Shown in pieces: positions 8,342 to 17,705 of a DNA stretch of 33,623 nt. Source of the stretch: Terriglobia bacterium (GTDB lineage Bacteria > Acidobacteriota > Terriglobia > Bryobacterales > Bryobacteraceae); NCBI GenBank assembly GCA_020073365.1, contig JAIQFL010000097.1:1-33623 (forward strand), in the 5' to 3' direction. The notes under the pieces were generated by a model. The model was not told the DNA's origin. It searched no databases and saw nothing but the letters and a program-made list of their open reading frames with translations. Made by a program: the position numbers and the translations under genes. Numbering within the stretch: position 1 is the stretch's first letter; each line of letters begins with the position of its first letter.

Positions 8342-8703
8342 TACTCCCCCGCTCCATGCCCTGCCCCGGTCGATCCGAATCCTCCGCGCTGGACTCCCGA
8401 CGACGAAGGCGACGACGAGGGCCCACTCGCGGTCGAGTGGCTGTACGCTCCCGCCGGCGCCGAGTAGACCCGGCCCCCGCCGGAGACGTATCCCCGGTAC
8501 GAATCGTAGTAGTAAGGGTAAGGGTAGTGGTACACCATGGGGAACCACGACCCCTGCCAATAGTAACCGCCGCGGTCGATGGCTTCCTGGCAGGCCTGCT
8601 GATTGAAGGAGGCGGGCTGGCAAGGGTCCATGCGCCGGCGGCCGCAGGAAGCCAGCCCCACAACGGCTACGACGGTCAGGGTAACCCGCGCCGATTTCTT
8701 CAT
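8341..8703 (-). CDS. YgiB-like (DUF1190) lipoprotein
   Basis: A small exported lipoprotein of 120 residues. The N-terminus is a lipoprotein signal peptide (two Lys, a hydrophobic run, then GLASC), with Cys20 as the likely lipidated residue. The mature part has Cys-containing segments (DPCQPASFNQQACQEAI), a Trp- and Tyr-rich stretch (GGYYWQGSWFPMVYHY, then PYYYDSYRGYVSGGGR), and a low-complexity Ser/Gly tail. The Trp/Tyr stretch is the same type as in E. coli YgiB/YjfM proteins. It is translationally coupled with the YgiC-like gene through a TAATG overlap, which is the usual partnership. The exact role is unknown; YgiB-YgiC pairs are thought to act at the cell envelope. Confidence 0.75.
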   Translation of the reverse strand: MKKSARVTLTVVAVVGLASCGRRRMDPCQPASFNQQACQEAIDRGGYYWQGSWFPMVYHYPYPYYYDSYRGYVSGGGRVYSAPAGAYSHSTASGPSSSPSSSGVQRGGFGSTGAGHGAGE

Positions 8704-8754
8704 GGAGTCAACCTTATCCTAACAGCCCGCGCGGGGCCGACAAACTCGGCGTGA

Positions 8755-8838
8755 TGTCACAGAGTGACGGTGGTTGCGGCAAAGCGGCATGTCGGCTTGG
8801 CGGGCGGGCAGCGGCGTTTTCGATAGCCGAAGTATCGA
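8755..8838. repeat. Two short inverted repeats in the peroxidase-ygiB gap
   Basis: GTCAC-AGA-GTGAC occupies 8756-8768. TCGATA and TATCGA, separated by 7 bases, occupy 8820-8838. Neither is followed by a convincing T-run on the minus strand. They could mark the end of the peroxidase transcript or an operator for ygiB. The rest of the 168-base gap shows nothing else. Confidence 0.3.
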
Positions 8839-8871
8839 GATTTCCTGACGGCCCGCCTCCGTTCGCGAGGC

Positions 8872-10425
8872 TTAGCTGCCCAAGGCGTATTTGACGAAAT
8901 CCTTCAGCTTATAGTCCGGTCCGGAAGACGGTTGCCAATGCGGGTCGAGATTCAGCAGCGAGTCGTTGTCACCGAACATCATGCCCAGGAAGACCTCGGC
9001 CACGATCCGGCCGCCGACGGGGCCAAGCCTTGGAGTCGTGATCGTCTTGTCTTCTTGGACCGGTATCTTCACCGGCTCCGGGTTCCTGGCTGCTTCCGCC
9101 AGGATGTAGGTCCAGAGCGGACAATTTCCATGGAAGACGCTCAGTTTCGGAATGGAAGCAATCGTACCCCTCACATCGCCGGTCTCCGGGCTGTCAACCG
9201 CCTTGCCGATCATGATCTCGTTGTCCTTCAGGGGCGTGACATGCATGGCCCGTGCGACGTCCTGGCCGTTGGGAAGTGATAATTCAAACGACCGAAGCAG
9301 GTTTCGCTGTGGCAGGGAAGGCGGGTTGGTGGCCACGCTCGGCGGCAGGTCGGAGAGCGGCGTTACCAGCGACGTGTCGAGCCGGTAGGCGAACTGAAGC
9401 CGCTTCTTGGTTGGGCCGTCGGGAGGCTGCGTATCGCTGCCGTACGAGCGAATGTCGACATCGATGAAACGGCCCCAGTCGATGCCCCAGAAAGGGTTCA
9501 TCGCGCGGAAGCCGGTGAGGCCGTCCGGGAGCCCGTCGGGGGGATCGATTTTCTTGGAAACCGGGAATATGGGCAGCAAAACGGCGTCGTTCAAGCGATA
9601 GCCGGGGCGGATCATGGAGTGGCCCAAACGGTAAGCGGCAACCGAAAACTCCACGGGCATGAATGGCTCGTCCTTCCAGTGGAAGAATCTGAGCTTGTGG
9701 CGGTCGTAGTGTCCGTTGGTTTTCAGATCCGCGAGTACGCTGGAGTGGACAATGCGGGGCAGGAAGTCGTTCAGGACCACGAATTGATAGTGGAACCGCA
9801 CGATCTTCTGAAGCCGGGCGAAATCCGTTCCGGGGTCGATCTCCGGATGGTCTTTTACCGTCCGGTTGTGGAAACGCAGGAAGAGCCCCTGGAGTTGCGA
9901 GACGATGCTGTTCTCGTCGTTGCGGGGATCGCCAATGAGGGCGCGGCGCGGGTTCGCGTTGTTACGCGGCAGGTCCTGCGCGTGGGGATCGTTGCCACCC
10001 CCAATGATATCGCCGAGCAAGAACGTGTGGCCGTCATAAATATAAGGCTGATCGTCCGGCCCTCGCCCATAGACGTTGTCGAGATCGAATGCGGGCGTGC
10101 GGAAGTCCGTCAAAGCGTCGGGATCGGTATGTTGGATCAGACTGCTCATCGGATCGAAGGTAATGTCGTGATCGATGAACTGACCGAAATAAGTGTACAG
10201 TGCGGGAATACCGCTTTCCTCGGCGTCCGGCGCGTCCTTCGGAGCGTCGAAGTCGGACGTCATCAAATCGCCCAGCGTCATGAGATTTGTCCGGCTCTCG
10301 GCTTCGTCTTTTCCGTATTTGGCCGCGGGCAGCGATCGGAACATCCGGCCGAAGCGTCCTTGGAATAATGGCGATGTCTTAGTCGACATCAGTCCGCGTA
10401 GGGGTTTGCCGTGTCGTGCGCTCAT
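8872..10425 (-). CDS. Animal-type heme peroxidase family protein
   Basis: A protein of 517 residues of the cyclooxygenase/peroxidase (An_peroxidase) superfamily, which uses a bound heme to reduce peroxides or oxidise a substrate. The distal heme site motif is clear (YFGQFIDHDITFDP, with the His in DHD). The proximal side is also clear (SVAAYRLGHSMIRPGY, with the His in GHS). Other typical segments are LFLRFHNRTVKDHP and YQFVVLNDFLPRIV. No signal peptide is visible, so the protein may be cytosolic or use a non-classical route. ATG 10425 is chosen because GAGGTGG stands about 4 bases upstream; a second ATG 36 bases inside is possible. It appears monocistronic. The substrate is unknown. Confidence 0.9.
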   Translation of the reverse strand: MSARHGKPLRGLMSTKTSPLFQGRFGRMFRSLPAAKYGKDEAESRTNLMTLGDLMTSDFDAPKDAPDAEESGIPALYTYFGQFIDHDITFDPMSSLIQHTDPDALTDFRTPAFDLDNVYGRGPDDQPYIYDGHTFLLGDIIGGGNDPHAQDLPRNNANPRRALIGDPRNDENSIVSQLQGLFLRFHNRTVKDHPEIDPGTDFARLQKIVRFHYQFVVLNDFLPRIVHSSVLADLKTNGHYDRHKLRFFHWKDEPFMPVEFSVAAYRLGHSMIRPGYRLNDAVLLPIFPVSKKIDPPDGLPDGLTGFRAMNPFWGIDWGRFIDVDIRSYGSDTQPPDGPTKKRLQFAYRLDTSLVTPLSDLPPSVATNPPSLPQRNLLRSFELSLPNGQDVARAMHVTPLKDNEIMIGKAVDSPETGDVRGTIASIPKLSVFHGNCPLWTYILAEAARNPEPVKIPVQEDKTITTPRLGPVGGRIVAEVFLGMMFGDNDSLLNLDPHWQPSSGPDYKLKDFVKYALGS

Positions 10426-11011
10426 TTACCACCTCGAGGTGTAGGAATCGTAGGATTACAGTTTAAGCGAATTGTCCTTGGCTGGAAACAAATATTTTCG
10501 AATCGATAGTACCCGGTAGATCCCCGAACGGCAGCCAACCCGGCGATTGATTTTGTAAGAAATTGTACTTTGAGCGCCGCCTCTCTTTACGCCGGCCGGA
10601 CGCGTGAAGAAATTCCGGCCCCGTGCGCAGATAGAGCCGTTTTTTCTCTTGCTTTCAACGTGCCCTGAATGTATTGTTAGGATTCGATGCCGGAAGGCGT
10701 CTATATTTGACTCGGAACATACATCCGAGGGGCGCGCGTACGGATTTTGCTACGTCAGCCCGCTCCCGATGATCTCACCCGCCGGCAGGAATGAGCCTGG
10801 GTTAGCCGACTTACGGTCCACGAGTACTTCGATTTGTCTCGCTGGCATAAGTCGGTTGCCGCGAGGAGTAGGATTTTGCCCGGCCGTAGCGGCGTACTGA
10901 CGCCGGATCGTCGTGGCGGCATCGGAACAAACTGTAACGGACCGTTCAGAGTATCGGACCTTACTTTGCGAGGTCAGGAGGAACTGACTCGGGTCTAAGG
11001 AGTGTGCCGGC
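10426..11011. other. 586-base gap between divergent genes
   Basis: The space between the start of the leftward peroxidase gene and the start of the rightward amylase operon. I see no credible gene, tRNA or strong repeat. An AAGGAG ribosome site at 10997-11002 belongs to the amylase gene. Promoters for both directions must lie here, but none stands out. Confidence 0.5.
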
Positions 11012-12733
11012 TTGGGTGTATTGCTGCAAGGCTTTTTCTTCGGTCCGGGACGCGTGCACGGAGTGCCCTCGCCGCTCGACGGCGATCAGAGCGTTCCGTT
11101 CTGGTGGGATCACCTGGCAGCCCAGGCGAATGATTTTGGCCGCTCCGGCTTCACCGCCATCTGGCTTCCGCCGGTGCTCAAGGGAGCAACGGGCCCCCTT
11201 TCGAACGGTTACGATCCGTTCGACGATTACGATCTCGGCTCCAAGAATCAGAAGGGAACCATCCCCACCCGGTATGGCACCCGCGAGGAACTGGAACGGT
11301 GCGCCGCCATGATGCGGGCGAACGGGATAGCTGTATATGTGGACCTGGTGGAGAATCATCGCGACGGCGACGACAAGCACTTCCACTTCGAGTATGTAGA
11401 CGCATTCGGGCATCCCAAGGGCGGCCGGTTCGAGAAGGGGCCGGGGGACTTTCATCCGAACGTTCCGGAAGATCCCGGCGTCTTCAGCGATCAGTCGCAG
11501 TTCGGGCGCGATCTGGCGCCCATCAACGGAGTGCCGAAAGACCACTGCGGCAAGGGGCTGGTGGATGCGGCCGATTGGCTGACGCGAGCGCTCGACGTGC
11601 AGGGTTACCGTCTGGACGATGCCAAGGGCGTGTCGACTGTCTTCGTCCAGCGGCTCCTCCACACGGGCGCGATGGCCAACAGGTTCTCGGTGGCGGAGTT
11701 CGCCGACGGCAATGTGCAGTTGGTCGAGAACTGGGCCAATGCCGTGCAGCACCGCTCCGCCGCGTTCGACTTTCCCCTGCATTTCGCTTTGAAGGACATG
11801 TGCAACAATTCCGGCAGTTTCGACATGTCGTCGCTGGATCACGCGGGACTGGCGGGAATCGATCCGCGGGGCGCAGTGACATTCGTCGAGAATCACGATA
11901 CCGACCGCGGCGGCTTCGGCGGCCCGGTGGTCAGGAACAAGCTGCTGGGTTATGCGTACATTCTGACCTCGGAAGGCTATCCGTGCGTGTTCTACCGGGA
12001 CTACAGTACGGACAAGAATTGTTTCGGGCTGAAGACGTCCATCGACCGGCTCATCTGGATTCACGAGCAACTGGCGCAAGGCGCCACGGTGCAACGGTTC
12101 AAGGACGGCGGAGTCTTTGCATTCGAACGCTTGGGCGGCGGGCACCTGCTGGTTGGGCTCAACAAAGATTCGAACGCTTCGCGCACCATCGCGGTCGCCA
12201 CCGGCTTTCCACCGCACACCGAGCTCCAGGACTTCGCCGGCCACGAGGGAACCGTCACCACCGACGGTCAATCCCGAGTGACGATCACAATTCCGAAGAA
12301 CGACAACGGGAAGGGCTACGCATGTTACGCGCTGCCGGCGCAAGTGGATCCCTTCTCGCCCAAGGCCGTGCCTGCAACACAGGATTACGAAGGGGCGGCC
12401 GATCTGGACATCCAACCCGCGGTAGAGGGACAACGTGTCGCGATGTGCCGGGTTTTCGCCGAGGCGCATACCCGGCTCGAGGTCCGCCTGTTCTTCGACG
12501 CTGCCCACTGGACGCCCGCCACCACCATCCAGCTCGATATCGAACAGCCGGACAGCAGTCTCGCGGCCTCTCGCAAGTTCGACCAGGGCACCGCCCAAGG
12601 GACTTCTGTGACGGTAGGGACTCAGCAGAAGGGTTTCCACTCGCTCTTCGTGCAATCTGCGAATACGCCGGCGCAGAACAAGGCCCCGAGTTACCGGGCC
12701 AGCGTAGCCTACGCCGCGCCTCAGACGATCTGA
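11012..12733 (+). CDS. GH13 alpha-amylase family protein with an extra C-terminal domain
   Basis: A glycoside hydrolase of family 13, 573 residues, expected to cut or rearrange alpha-glucans. The catalytic barrel covers about residues 1-390. The four conserved regions are visible: DLVENHR (112-117), GYRLDDAKG with nucleophile Asp202, SVAEF with acid/base Glu229, and ENHDTDR with Asp296. All three catalytic carboxylates are present. Residues from about 455 onward (starting AADLDIQPAV) form an additional beta-rich domain that I do not recognise. There is no signal peptide, so the enzyme is probably intracellular. The start is TTG 11012, chosen because AAGGAG lies 9 bases before it and no in-frame ATG or GTG fits. 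The MFS gene follows after 17 bases. Confidence 0.9.
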   Translation: MGVLLQGFFFGPGRVHGVPSPLDGDQSVPFWWDHLAAQANDFGRSGFTAIWLPPVLKGATGPLSNGYDPFDDYDLGSKNQKGTIPTRYGTREELERCAAMMRANGIAVYVDLVENHRDGDDKHFHFEYVDAFGHPKGGRFEKGPGDFHPNVPEDPGVFSDQSQFGRDLAPINGVPKDHCGKGLVDAADWLTRALDVQGYRLDDAKGVSTVFVQRLLHTGAMANRFSVAEFADGNVQLVENWANAVQHRSAAFDFPLHFALKDMCNNSGSFDMSSLDHAGLAGIDPRGAVTFVENHDTDRGGFGGPVVRNKLLGYAYILTSEGYPCVFYRDYSTDKNCFGLKTSIDRLIWIHEQLAQGATVQRFKDGGVFAFERLGGGHLLVGLNKDSNASRTIAVATGFPPHTELQDFAGHEGTVTTDGQSRVTITIPKNDNGKGYACYALPAQVDPFSPKAVPATQDYEGAADLDIQPAVEGQRVAMCRVFAEAHTRLEVRLFFDAAHWTPATTIQLDIEQPDSSLAASRKFDQGTAQGTSVTVGTQQKGFHSLFVQSANTPAQNKAPSYRASVAYAAPQTI

Positions 12734-12750
12734 CGCAGCAGGATTCCGGG

Positions 12751-14160
12751 ATGACCGACGTCAATCGAAATCGGGCGATTCCCTTCTCGATAGGATTGGG
12801 GACGATGATCGCCGCTCTGCACGCCAGCGGAATGAACGCCGCGTTTCCGGTGATTGCGCAGCAGACGGGCGCAAGTGTCGCCGGAGCCCAATGGATCCTG
12901 ACGGTCTATACGCTGGCACTGAGCGGTTGCCTCCTCACGTTCGGACGGCTGGGCGACCGCGCTGGCTTGCGTGGCGTCTACCTTGGCGGCCTGGCGGCAT
13001 TCACCATCGCCTCGGCGGCATGCGCCCTGGCTCCCAATCTCGTGACGTTGGTGGTGCTGCGAGGCATCGAGGGAGTTGGCGCCGCCATGATTTCGGCAAC
13101 CTCGGCCGCCATCCTGGCCCGCCACCTGCCGGCGTCACGACTGGGCCAGGCGCTTGGTTGGCAGGCGGGCATGACCTATTTTGGTCTGGCGCTGGGTCCG
13201 GCGCTCGCCGGTTTCGTGGCGGAACAGTATGGCTGGCGGGCGCTGTTCCTGATGAACCTGCCGCTTGGCGCGATCGCCATGATCGTGGCGGCTCGCGTGC
13301 TGGAAAGCGTCTCTTGCCGCCCCCGCCTCACTAAGTTCAACGGGCTTGAGAGTCTCGCCTGGATCGCGACACTGGTCCCCCTGATGGTCGCGTTGAGCGG
13401 TTGGCAGCCTGGTGGATGGCTGTCGCTGCGAACCACGATCCTGGGCGCGGCTACCTGCGTGTGCTGCGCGGCGTTTGTGGTCATCAATCGCCGCAGCGCG
13501 GATCCGCTGATTCGCTTCGCGGTCTTTCGCCGGGCCGCCTTCTCCGCCGCCACCCTGGCGGAGACGGTGTATTACGTGTGCCTCTATGCCACAGGGTTCC
13601 TGATGCCGCTGTACCTGATGCGGGCCCGCGGGTTTGGCGCGGCGGAGACCGGATTCTTCGTCGCTTGCCAGTGCCTCGCGCGGGCCATGGCGGCTCCCAT
13701 CGGCGGCCGTTTGACGGATCGGTCCGGTGTTCGCATACCCACCGGCCTGGGCGTCGTGATCCTCGGAATCGGTATGCTTTGCCTGTGCCGGCTCGACAGC
13801 GGCACCTCCGCCGTGCAGGTCGGCGCTACCCTGGTGTTGGTCGGCATCGGCACGGGCCTTTTCGTGCCGGCCAACAGCACATCCCTGTTGGGCTCGGCGC
13901 CCACGGAATTGTATGGGATGGCCGGCAGCATTCTTGCCACTGCCAGGAATCTCGGCATGACGCTCGGCGTGGCGATCGCCGCGGCGATGTATACCGTCTC
14001 CGCTCCCGGGGAGGCAGCCGGCGCAGCGGCAGCCATTGCAGGCGTGCGCGGCGCCTTCACCGTTGTCGCGGCACTGGCGGTTGTCAATGCGATCGGCTTC
14101 ATTCTGGCGTCGGTCAATTGGGCGCCGGGGGGAGCGGACCGGGTTCCGGAACCTTCGTAG
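12751..14160 (+). CDS. MFS efflux transporter, DHA2 (14-helix) type
   Basis: An inner-membrane proton-driven exporter of 469 residues in the drug:H+ antiporter family with about 14 membrane helices. The loop 2-3 signature is present (TFGRLGDRAGLRGVYLGG). The antiporter motif in helix 5 is recognisable (GLALGPALAGFVAEQYGWRALFLMN). Helices are evenly spread and no domain seems missing. ATG 12751 is used, with an AGGA ribosome site about 9 bases upstream; the same reading frame is open far upstream but there it only shadows the amylase gene. The substrate cannot be told from sequence. The position 17 bases after the amylase gene and 35 before the next gene suggests one operon. Confidence 0.9.
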   Translation: MTDVNRNRAIPFSIGLGTMIAALHASGMNAAFPVIAQQTGASVAGAQWILTVYTLALSGCLLTFGRLGDRAGLRGVYLGGLAAFTIASAACALAPNLVTLVVLRGIEGVGAAMISATSAAILARHLPASRLGQALGWQAGMTYFGLALGPALAGFVAEQYGWRALFLMNLPLGAIAMIVAARVLESVSCRPRLTKFNGLESLAWIATLVPLMVALSGWQPGGWLSLRTTILGAATCVCCAAFVVINRRSADPLIRFAVFRRAAFSAATLAETVYYVCLYATGFLMPLYLMRARGFGAAETGFFVACQCLARAMAAPIGGRLTDRSGVRIPTGLGVVILGIGMLCLCRLDSGTSAVQVGATLVLVGIGTGLFVPANSTSLLGSAPTELYGMAGSILATARNLGMTLGVAIAAAMYTVSAPGEAAGAAAAIAGVRGAFTVVAALAVVNAIGFILASVNWAPGGADRVPEPS

Positions 14161-14195
14161 TTCAGATCAGCGATCACAAAAGGAGTCGACCAACG

Positions 14196-14684
14196 ATGCA
14201 ACTCTCAATCCTCTGTTCCGCAGACAGCTTTTTGGCAGCCGCTGGCGTGAGCGTGCTGGGCTGTCCGAACATTTACAAGCGCCGCCTGGCATTCGCCTTC
14301 GCGGCTTGCGATATGCTCGCCACCATGACTGGAGCGCGGCTGCATGCCGCCGCGGTTCATTTGCCGCCGGCGGTCCTCAGCGCGGCGGCGCCGGCCGTGG
14401 CGCTGGCCATGGCAGCGGGAATATTGGCATTGCTTTACGGGCGGAGGATGCCGGCCCTGACACTGCTGGCGCCGGTTCTGCTCAGCCTGGATAACTTCGC
14501 CGCCGGAGCGCTCGACAGTTCCGGAGCCCAGCCGTCGTTCGGTGTCATGGCCGGGCTGACCAGCGGTCTAATGGCGTGGGCCGGATTCGCGGCAGCCAAA
14601 CCCATCGCACGATTCCTGTCGCCAGGCGGCGCGCTAGCGATGGCTCTTGGCCTGGTGAGCGTTTCGTTCGCCTTGATGCGTTAA
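14196..14684 (+). CDS. MntP-like small membrane protein (putative metal exporter)
   Basis: A membrane protein of 162 residues with about five or six hydrophobic helices. It shows a duplicated helix pattern: SADSFLAAAGVSV in helix 1 and SLDNFAAGAL in the second half. In the manganese exporter MntP and related families, paired Asp-containing helices of this sort line the ion path. The sequence is slightly shorter than MntP (about 190 residues). ATG 14196 follows a clear AAAGGAG site. It lies 35 bases after the MFS gene and 34 bases before the next, so it is part of the same operon. The MntP assignment rests on the motif pair and is tentative. Confidence 0.65.
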   Translation: MQLSILCSADSFLAAAGVSVLGCPNIYKRRLAFAFAACDMLATMTGARLHAAAVHLPPAVLSAAAPAVALAMAAGILALLYGRRMPALTLLAPVLLSLDNFAAGALDSSGAQPSFGVMAGLTSGLMAWAGFAAAKPIARFLSPGGALAMALGLVSVSFALMR

Positions 14685-14718
14685 TGGCCGGCCGCCGATT
14701 CTTCAAAAGGAGACTACC

Positions 14719-16452
14719 ATGCCTACTGCAGTATTGACGCGCTCTTACGATAATGGCCGCACGGGAGCCAACACCACCGAGACAGTATTCACCCCCGCGC
14801 TGCTGGCGAGCAAGGGGCTCAAAAGGGAGAGAAGCTTTCATATTCCCGACGACCCGCGGATCGAAGCCCAGCCGCTTTATGTGCCGAACGTGAAGATGCC
14901 CGACAGCAAGCATCACAACATCCTGTTCGTGGCCTCCATGGGCAATCACATTTTTGCTTTCGACGTGGATGGCAACGGTGTGTTCCCATCGCCGGAACTC
15001 GGACCGCCATTTAAGCCCGCCACGCCGACGGCGATCGACATGTTTGCAATCAATAAACTATGGGGAATCCTGAGCACGCCGGTGATCGATGCGGACGCCA
15101 ATCGAATGTATTTCGTCAACTGGAGGGCCCAGAGTGGCGGGAAACGAGCCCTGTTCGCGGATCAGATCGATATTTCCACGATGCAGCCGATCGGGACGCC
15201 GCTGGCGCTCCAGGCGAAAGCCCTGGACGCGCACGGCAATCCCGTGCTTCTTAACGGAAAGCCGGTTGAGCTCCAACCGGATCAGAAGGTGCGTGCGGCG
15301 CTTCTGCTGGTACCATTGCACGGAGCTCACAAGACACTGTTCATCGCCACTACCGGCGGAGAGAACCCGGGCGCGCCGCACGGGTGGATGATGGCCGTCG
15401 ACGTCGATTCGTTTACCCAGACCGCGTCCTGGGTCTCCACACCGAGCAGCTTTGGCGGAGGAATGTGGCACGCCTCGCAGGGTCCCGCGGCGGACGCCGA
15501 GGGCAACGTCTATGCCATCACCGGAAACGGCGGCTACCATCAGGATCACAAGAACGTCATCCAGGATTTCAATGGCAAAACGGATTTCGCGGAAGCCATT
15601 GTCCGGCTCAAATACCACAAGCCCGCAGCCGGTTCCGCATCCCTGACGATCGACGACTGGTTCATACCATTCCGCGACTCCGATCGAAAAGTCGATAACA
15701 ATTACAACTACCGCGACCAGGACCTCGGCTCGGCGGCCCCGGTTCTTCCCCCGGATAACAACCTGCTGCTGGGCGGCGGCAAGGACGGCCTCCTATACGT
15801 GCTGGACCGCCATAATCTCGGCAAGAAGATCGGCGACCTGAGCGTCCTGAAATCTCCTCCGATTTATGTGACCTACAACGGACTCGGCCTCCCGGTGACG
15901 GTGCCGCATATCGACTTTCTCCTGGGAAATCCGGGGCTCAACCCGAGTAAGACGCACCACCTGCACGGATCGCCGGTTTACTGGAACGGCTCGCATGGCC
16001 CCATGATCTTCACGTGGGGCGAAAATGAATCGCTGCGCGCCTGGAAGCTCGATCCGGGTACGGGAATTGTCAGTTTTGTGGGGAAGGGTGCGGAGGTCGC
16101 TTCGGCCCAGCTCGCGGCCAGTCCCGCGGGGATTGGCGGCATGCCCGGCGGATTGCTGGCGCTCTCCTCAAACGGCAAGACGCCCGATACGGGGATCGTG
16201 TGGGCGCTGGCTCCGGTGAACGGAGACGCCAATCACGCCGTGGTGGAGGGAATTGCGCGAGCCTACGACGCCACAAATCTCGACGCCATCCCAATCGATC
16301 CCGGGACCCCTCGGCTGAAGCTGCTGTGGGATAGCAAACGGGCGGGCATTACTTTTAACCACAGCAAGTTCTGCACTCCGGTAGTCGCGGATGGCAAGCT
16401 TTTCGTCCCGACATACGATGGCCGGGTGGACATGTATGTCCTCAATGCGTGA
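14719..16452 (+). CDS. PQQ-like beta-propeller protein
   Basis: A 577-residue protein with repeats of quinoprotein (PQQ dehydrogenase-like) beta-propeller type. Blade-like segments are visible, such as NILFVASMGNHIFAFDVDG, GNVYAITGNGGY, LLLGGGKDGLLYVLDR, GSPVYWNGSHGPMIFTWGEN, and KLFVPTYDGRVDMYVLN at the end. No signal peptide is present in the predicted start (ATG 14719, with AAAGGAG upstream). No PQQ-binding or metal-binding set could be identified with certainty, so an enzymatic role is not claimed; it may be a scaffold or binding propeller. As the last gene of the amylase/MFS/MntP-like operon it ends with TGA at 16450-16452, followed by a short tandem repeat. Confidence 0.8.
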   Translation: MPTAVLTRSYDNGRTGANTTETVFTPALLASKGLKRERSFHIPDDPRIEAQPLYVPNVKMPDSKHHNILFVASMGNHIFAFDVDGNGVFPSPELGPPFKPATPTAIDMFAINKLWGILSTPVIDADANRMYFVNWRAQSGGKRALFADQIDISTMQPIGTPLALQAKALDAHGNPVLLNGKPVELQPDQKVRAALLLVPLHGAHKTLFIATTGGENPGAPHGWMMAVDVDSFTQTASWVSTPSSFGGGMWHASQGPAADAEGNVYAITGNGGYHQDHKNVIQDFNGKTDFAEAIVRLKYHKPAAGSASLTIDDWFIPFRDSDRKVDNNYNYRDQDLGSAAPVLPPDNNLLLGGGKDGLLYVLDRHNLGKKIGDLSVLKSPPIYVTYNGLGLPVTVPHIDFLLGNPGLNPSKTHHLHGSPVYWNGSHGPMIFTWGENESLRAWKLDPGTGIVSFVGKGAEVASAQLAASPAGIGGMPGGLLALSSNGKTPDTGIVWALAPVNGDANHAVVEGIARAYDATNLDAIPIDPGTPRLKLLWDSKRAGITFNHSKFCTPVVADGKLFVPTYDGRVDMYVLNA

Positions 16453-16478
16453 GACCGGCGGAGCGTGAGACCAGCGGA
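16447..16478. repeat. Two tandem copies of a 16-base unit
   Basis: GCGTGAGACCGGCGGA is repeated immediately as GCGTGAGACCAGCGGA (one mismatch), then a partial third copy starts at 16479. It overlaps the stop of the propeller gene. There are no spacers, so it is not a CRISPR array. Confidence 0.6.
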
Positions 16479-16567
16479 GCGAGGCACCCGAGGCGATGGC
16501 CCGGGCCGGCCCGTTCACCTTCACGGTCCATGACCTCGCCGTGCCGCCTGGTTCGTACCTCCCTTCG

Positions 16568-17666
16568 TCACCAGTTCCCACGCACGCTGGCAGATGGTTG
16601 AACTAATGGAGTTGGAAACACATTCTTCTGGTTCAACCCCGTCGTGATCCCGTAAAACCACCCGCCCATCGAGAAATAGCAGATCGGCACCCCGGCCTCG
16701 CACAGTGCCTGCACCGCCTGCGTCGACATCTGCACGTTTCCCCATCAGGTCCACCTGGCAGATCTCGCCGATCCGCACCTCTTGCAGCAGCGTCTCGTTG
16801 TCCTTCACCTGCAACACCGCGCCCGACTTCCCCACCTTCACGCCCTGGCTGTTGAGGTACAGCGGACGCAGTTCGCTCCGTGGCGTCACCAGCGGCCGGA
16901 CCTCGGGCTTCGCCGGTTTTCGCCGCGGCTCGTCGAACAACCCGAGTTGCTGCGGCTCTTCCTCCCGCTCGGCCGCGCCGCTCGCCAGCGTTTCGTCCGG
17001 CAGGCAGATCCCCACCAGCGAGCACCCCGGACACTTCGGCGAATCCACCAGCGGCCGCGGAATCTCCCCGGCTTCGGCCGTGCTCCAGGCCAGTTGAATC
17101 AGCGCCTCGGTCTCTGCGATCGCGGCGTCGTCCAACGCCAGGCGGACCCGCTGCCCGGTCTTGTGGTAGTACGCGATCCCCTCTTCGCACCGGTAGCCGT
17201 TCTCCCGCAGCACCATCCCTTGGACTGCCAGTTGCGCGCGATCCGACGGCCACAACTCCAGCCCGTCGTCGCCCTCGCGCGGACGTCCGTGCTTGTAGTC
17301 CACGGGAGTAGCGGTTCCGCCCTCCAGTTCCACCAGGTCCATCTTGGCGATCACCCGCAGGCGCTCGCTCGTCAGCGTGACGGAGCGGGCGTGGATCGAT
17401 TGTGGAGGGCCGTCTCCGCCCCCGGTGGCCGCGGGCAACGGCGTGGCTTTCTCGTCCACCCGCCGGTGCTGGATGGCGCCTTCGACGGTGTCGGAGCTCT
17501 CCTGGAACAGGCCGTCCACCCATTCGTAGAAGAACAAGCGGGGACAGTAAGCGAACTCATTGACCATGCGGGCCGGCAGGTAATCCGGCGAGGTGGCACG
17601 GGCGTCCGTGCCTGTGTTGCCCTGTCCTCCTTCGATCCCGATCGGCAGTACCGGCAGTGCGCCCAT
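16568..17666 (-). pseudogene. cas4-cas1: cas4-cas1 fusion with a frameshifted, truncated Cas1 half
   Basis: This gene encodes the Cas4-Cas1 fusion typical of type I-G (I-U) CRISPR adaptation, which selects and integrates new spacers. The Cas4 half (about residues 1-260) looks intact. It has Cys41 (AYCPR), the RecB-type Asp123 and Lys125 (VDYKHG), and the C-terminal cysteines Cys212, Cys215 and Cys221 (CPGCSLVGIC), which would hold an Fe-S cluster. The Cas1 half starts near residue 266 (RPLYLNSQGVKVGKSG). After DLMG there is a one-base shift at the T-run 16737-16739. In the shifted frame the Cas1 sequence continues (STQAVQALCEAGVPICYFSM, then GGWFYGITTGLNQKN) and stops at 16568-16570. Only about 75 Cas1 residues remain, without any catalytic residue. 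The start is ATG 17666 behind GAGGG. Confidence 0.85.
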
Positions 17667-17705
17667 GATGCCCTCACACGATGATGCACGGCCGTCCACC
17701 GCCGT

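Noticed and set aside
11299..12750. Long in-frame extension before the MFS gene
   Set aside because: It reads as Arg-rich nonsense over the amylase gene; the MFS protein begins at ATG 12751.
16447..16490. Tandem repeat as a possible CRISPR array
   Set aside because: Units are 16 bases and adjoin directly, without spacers.
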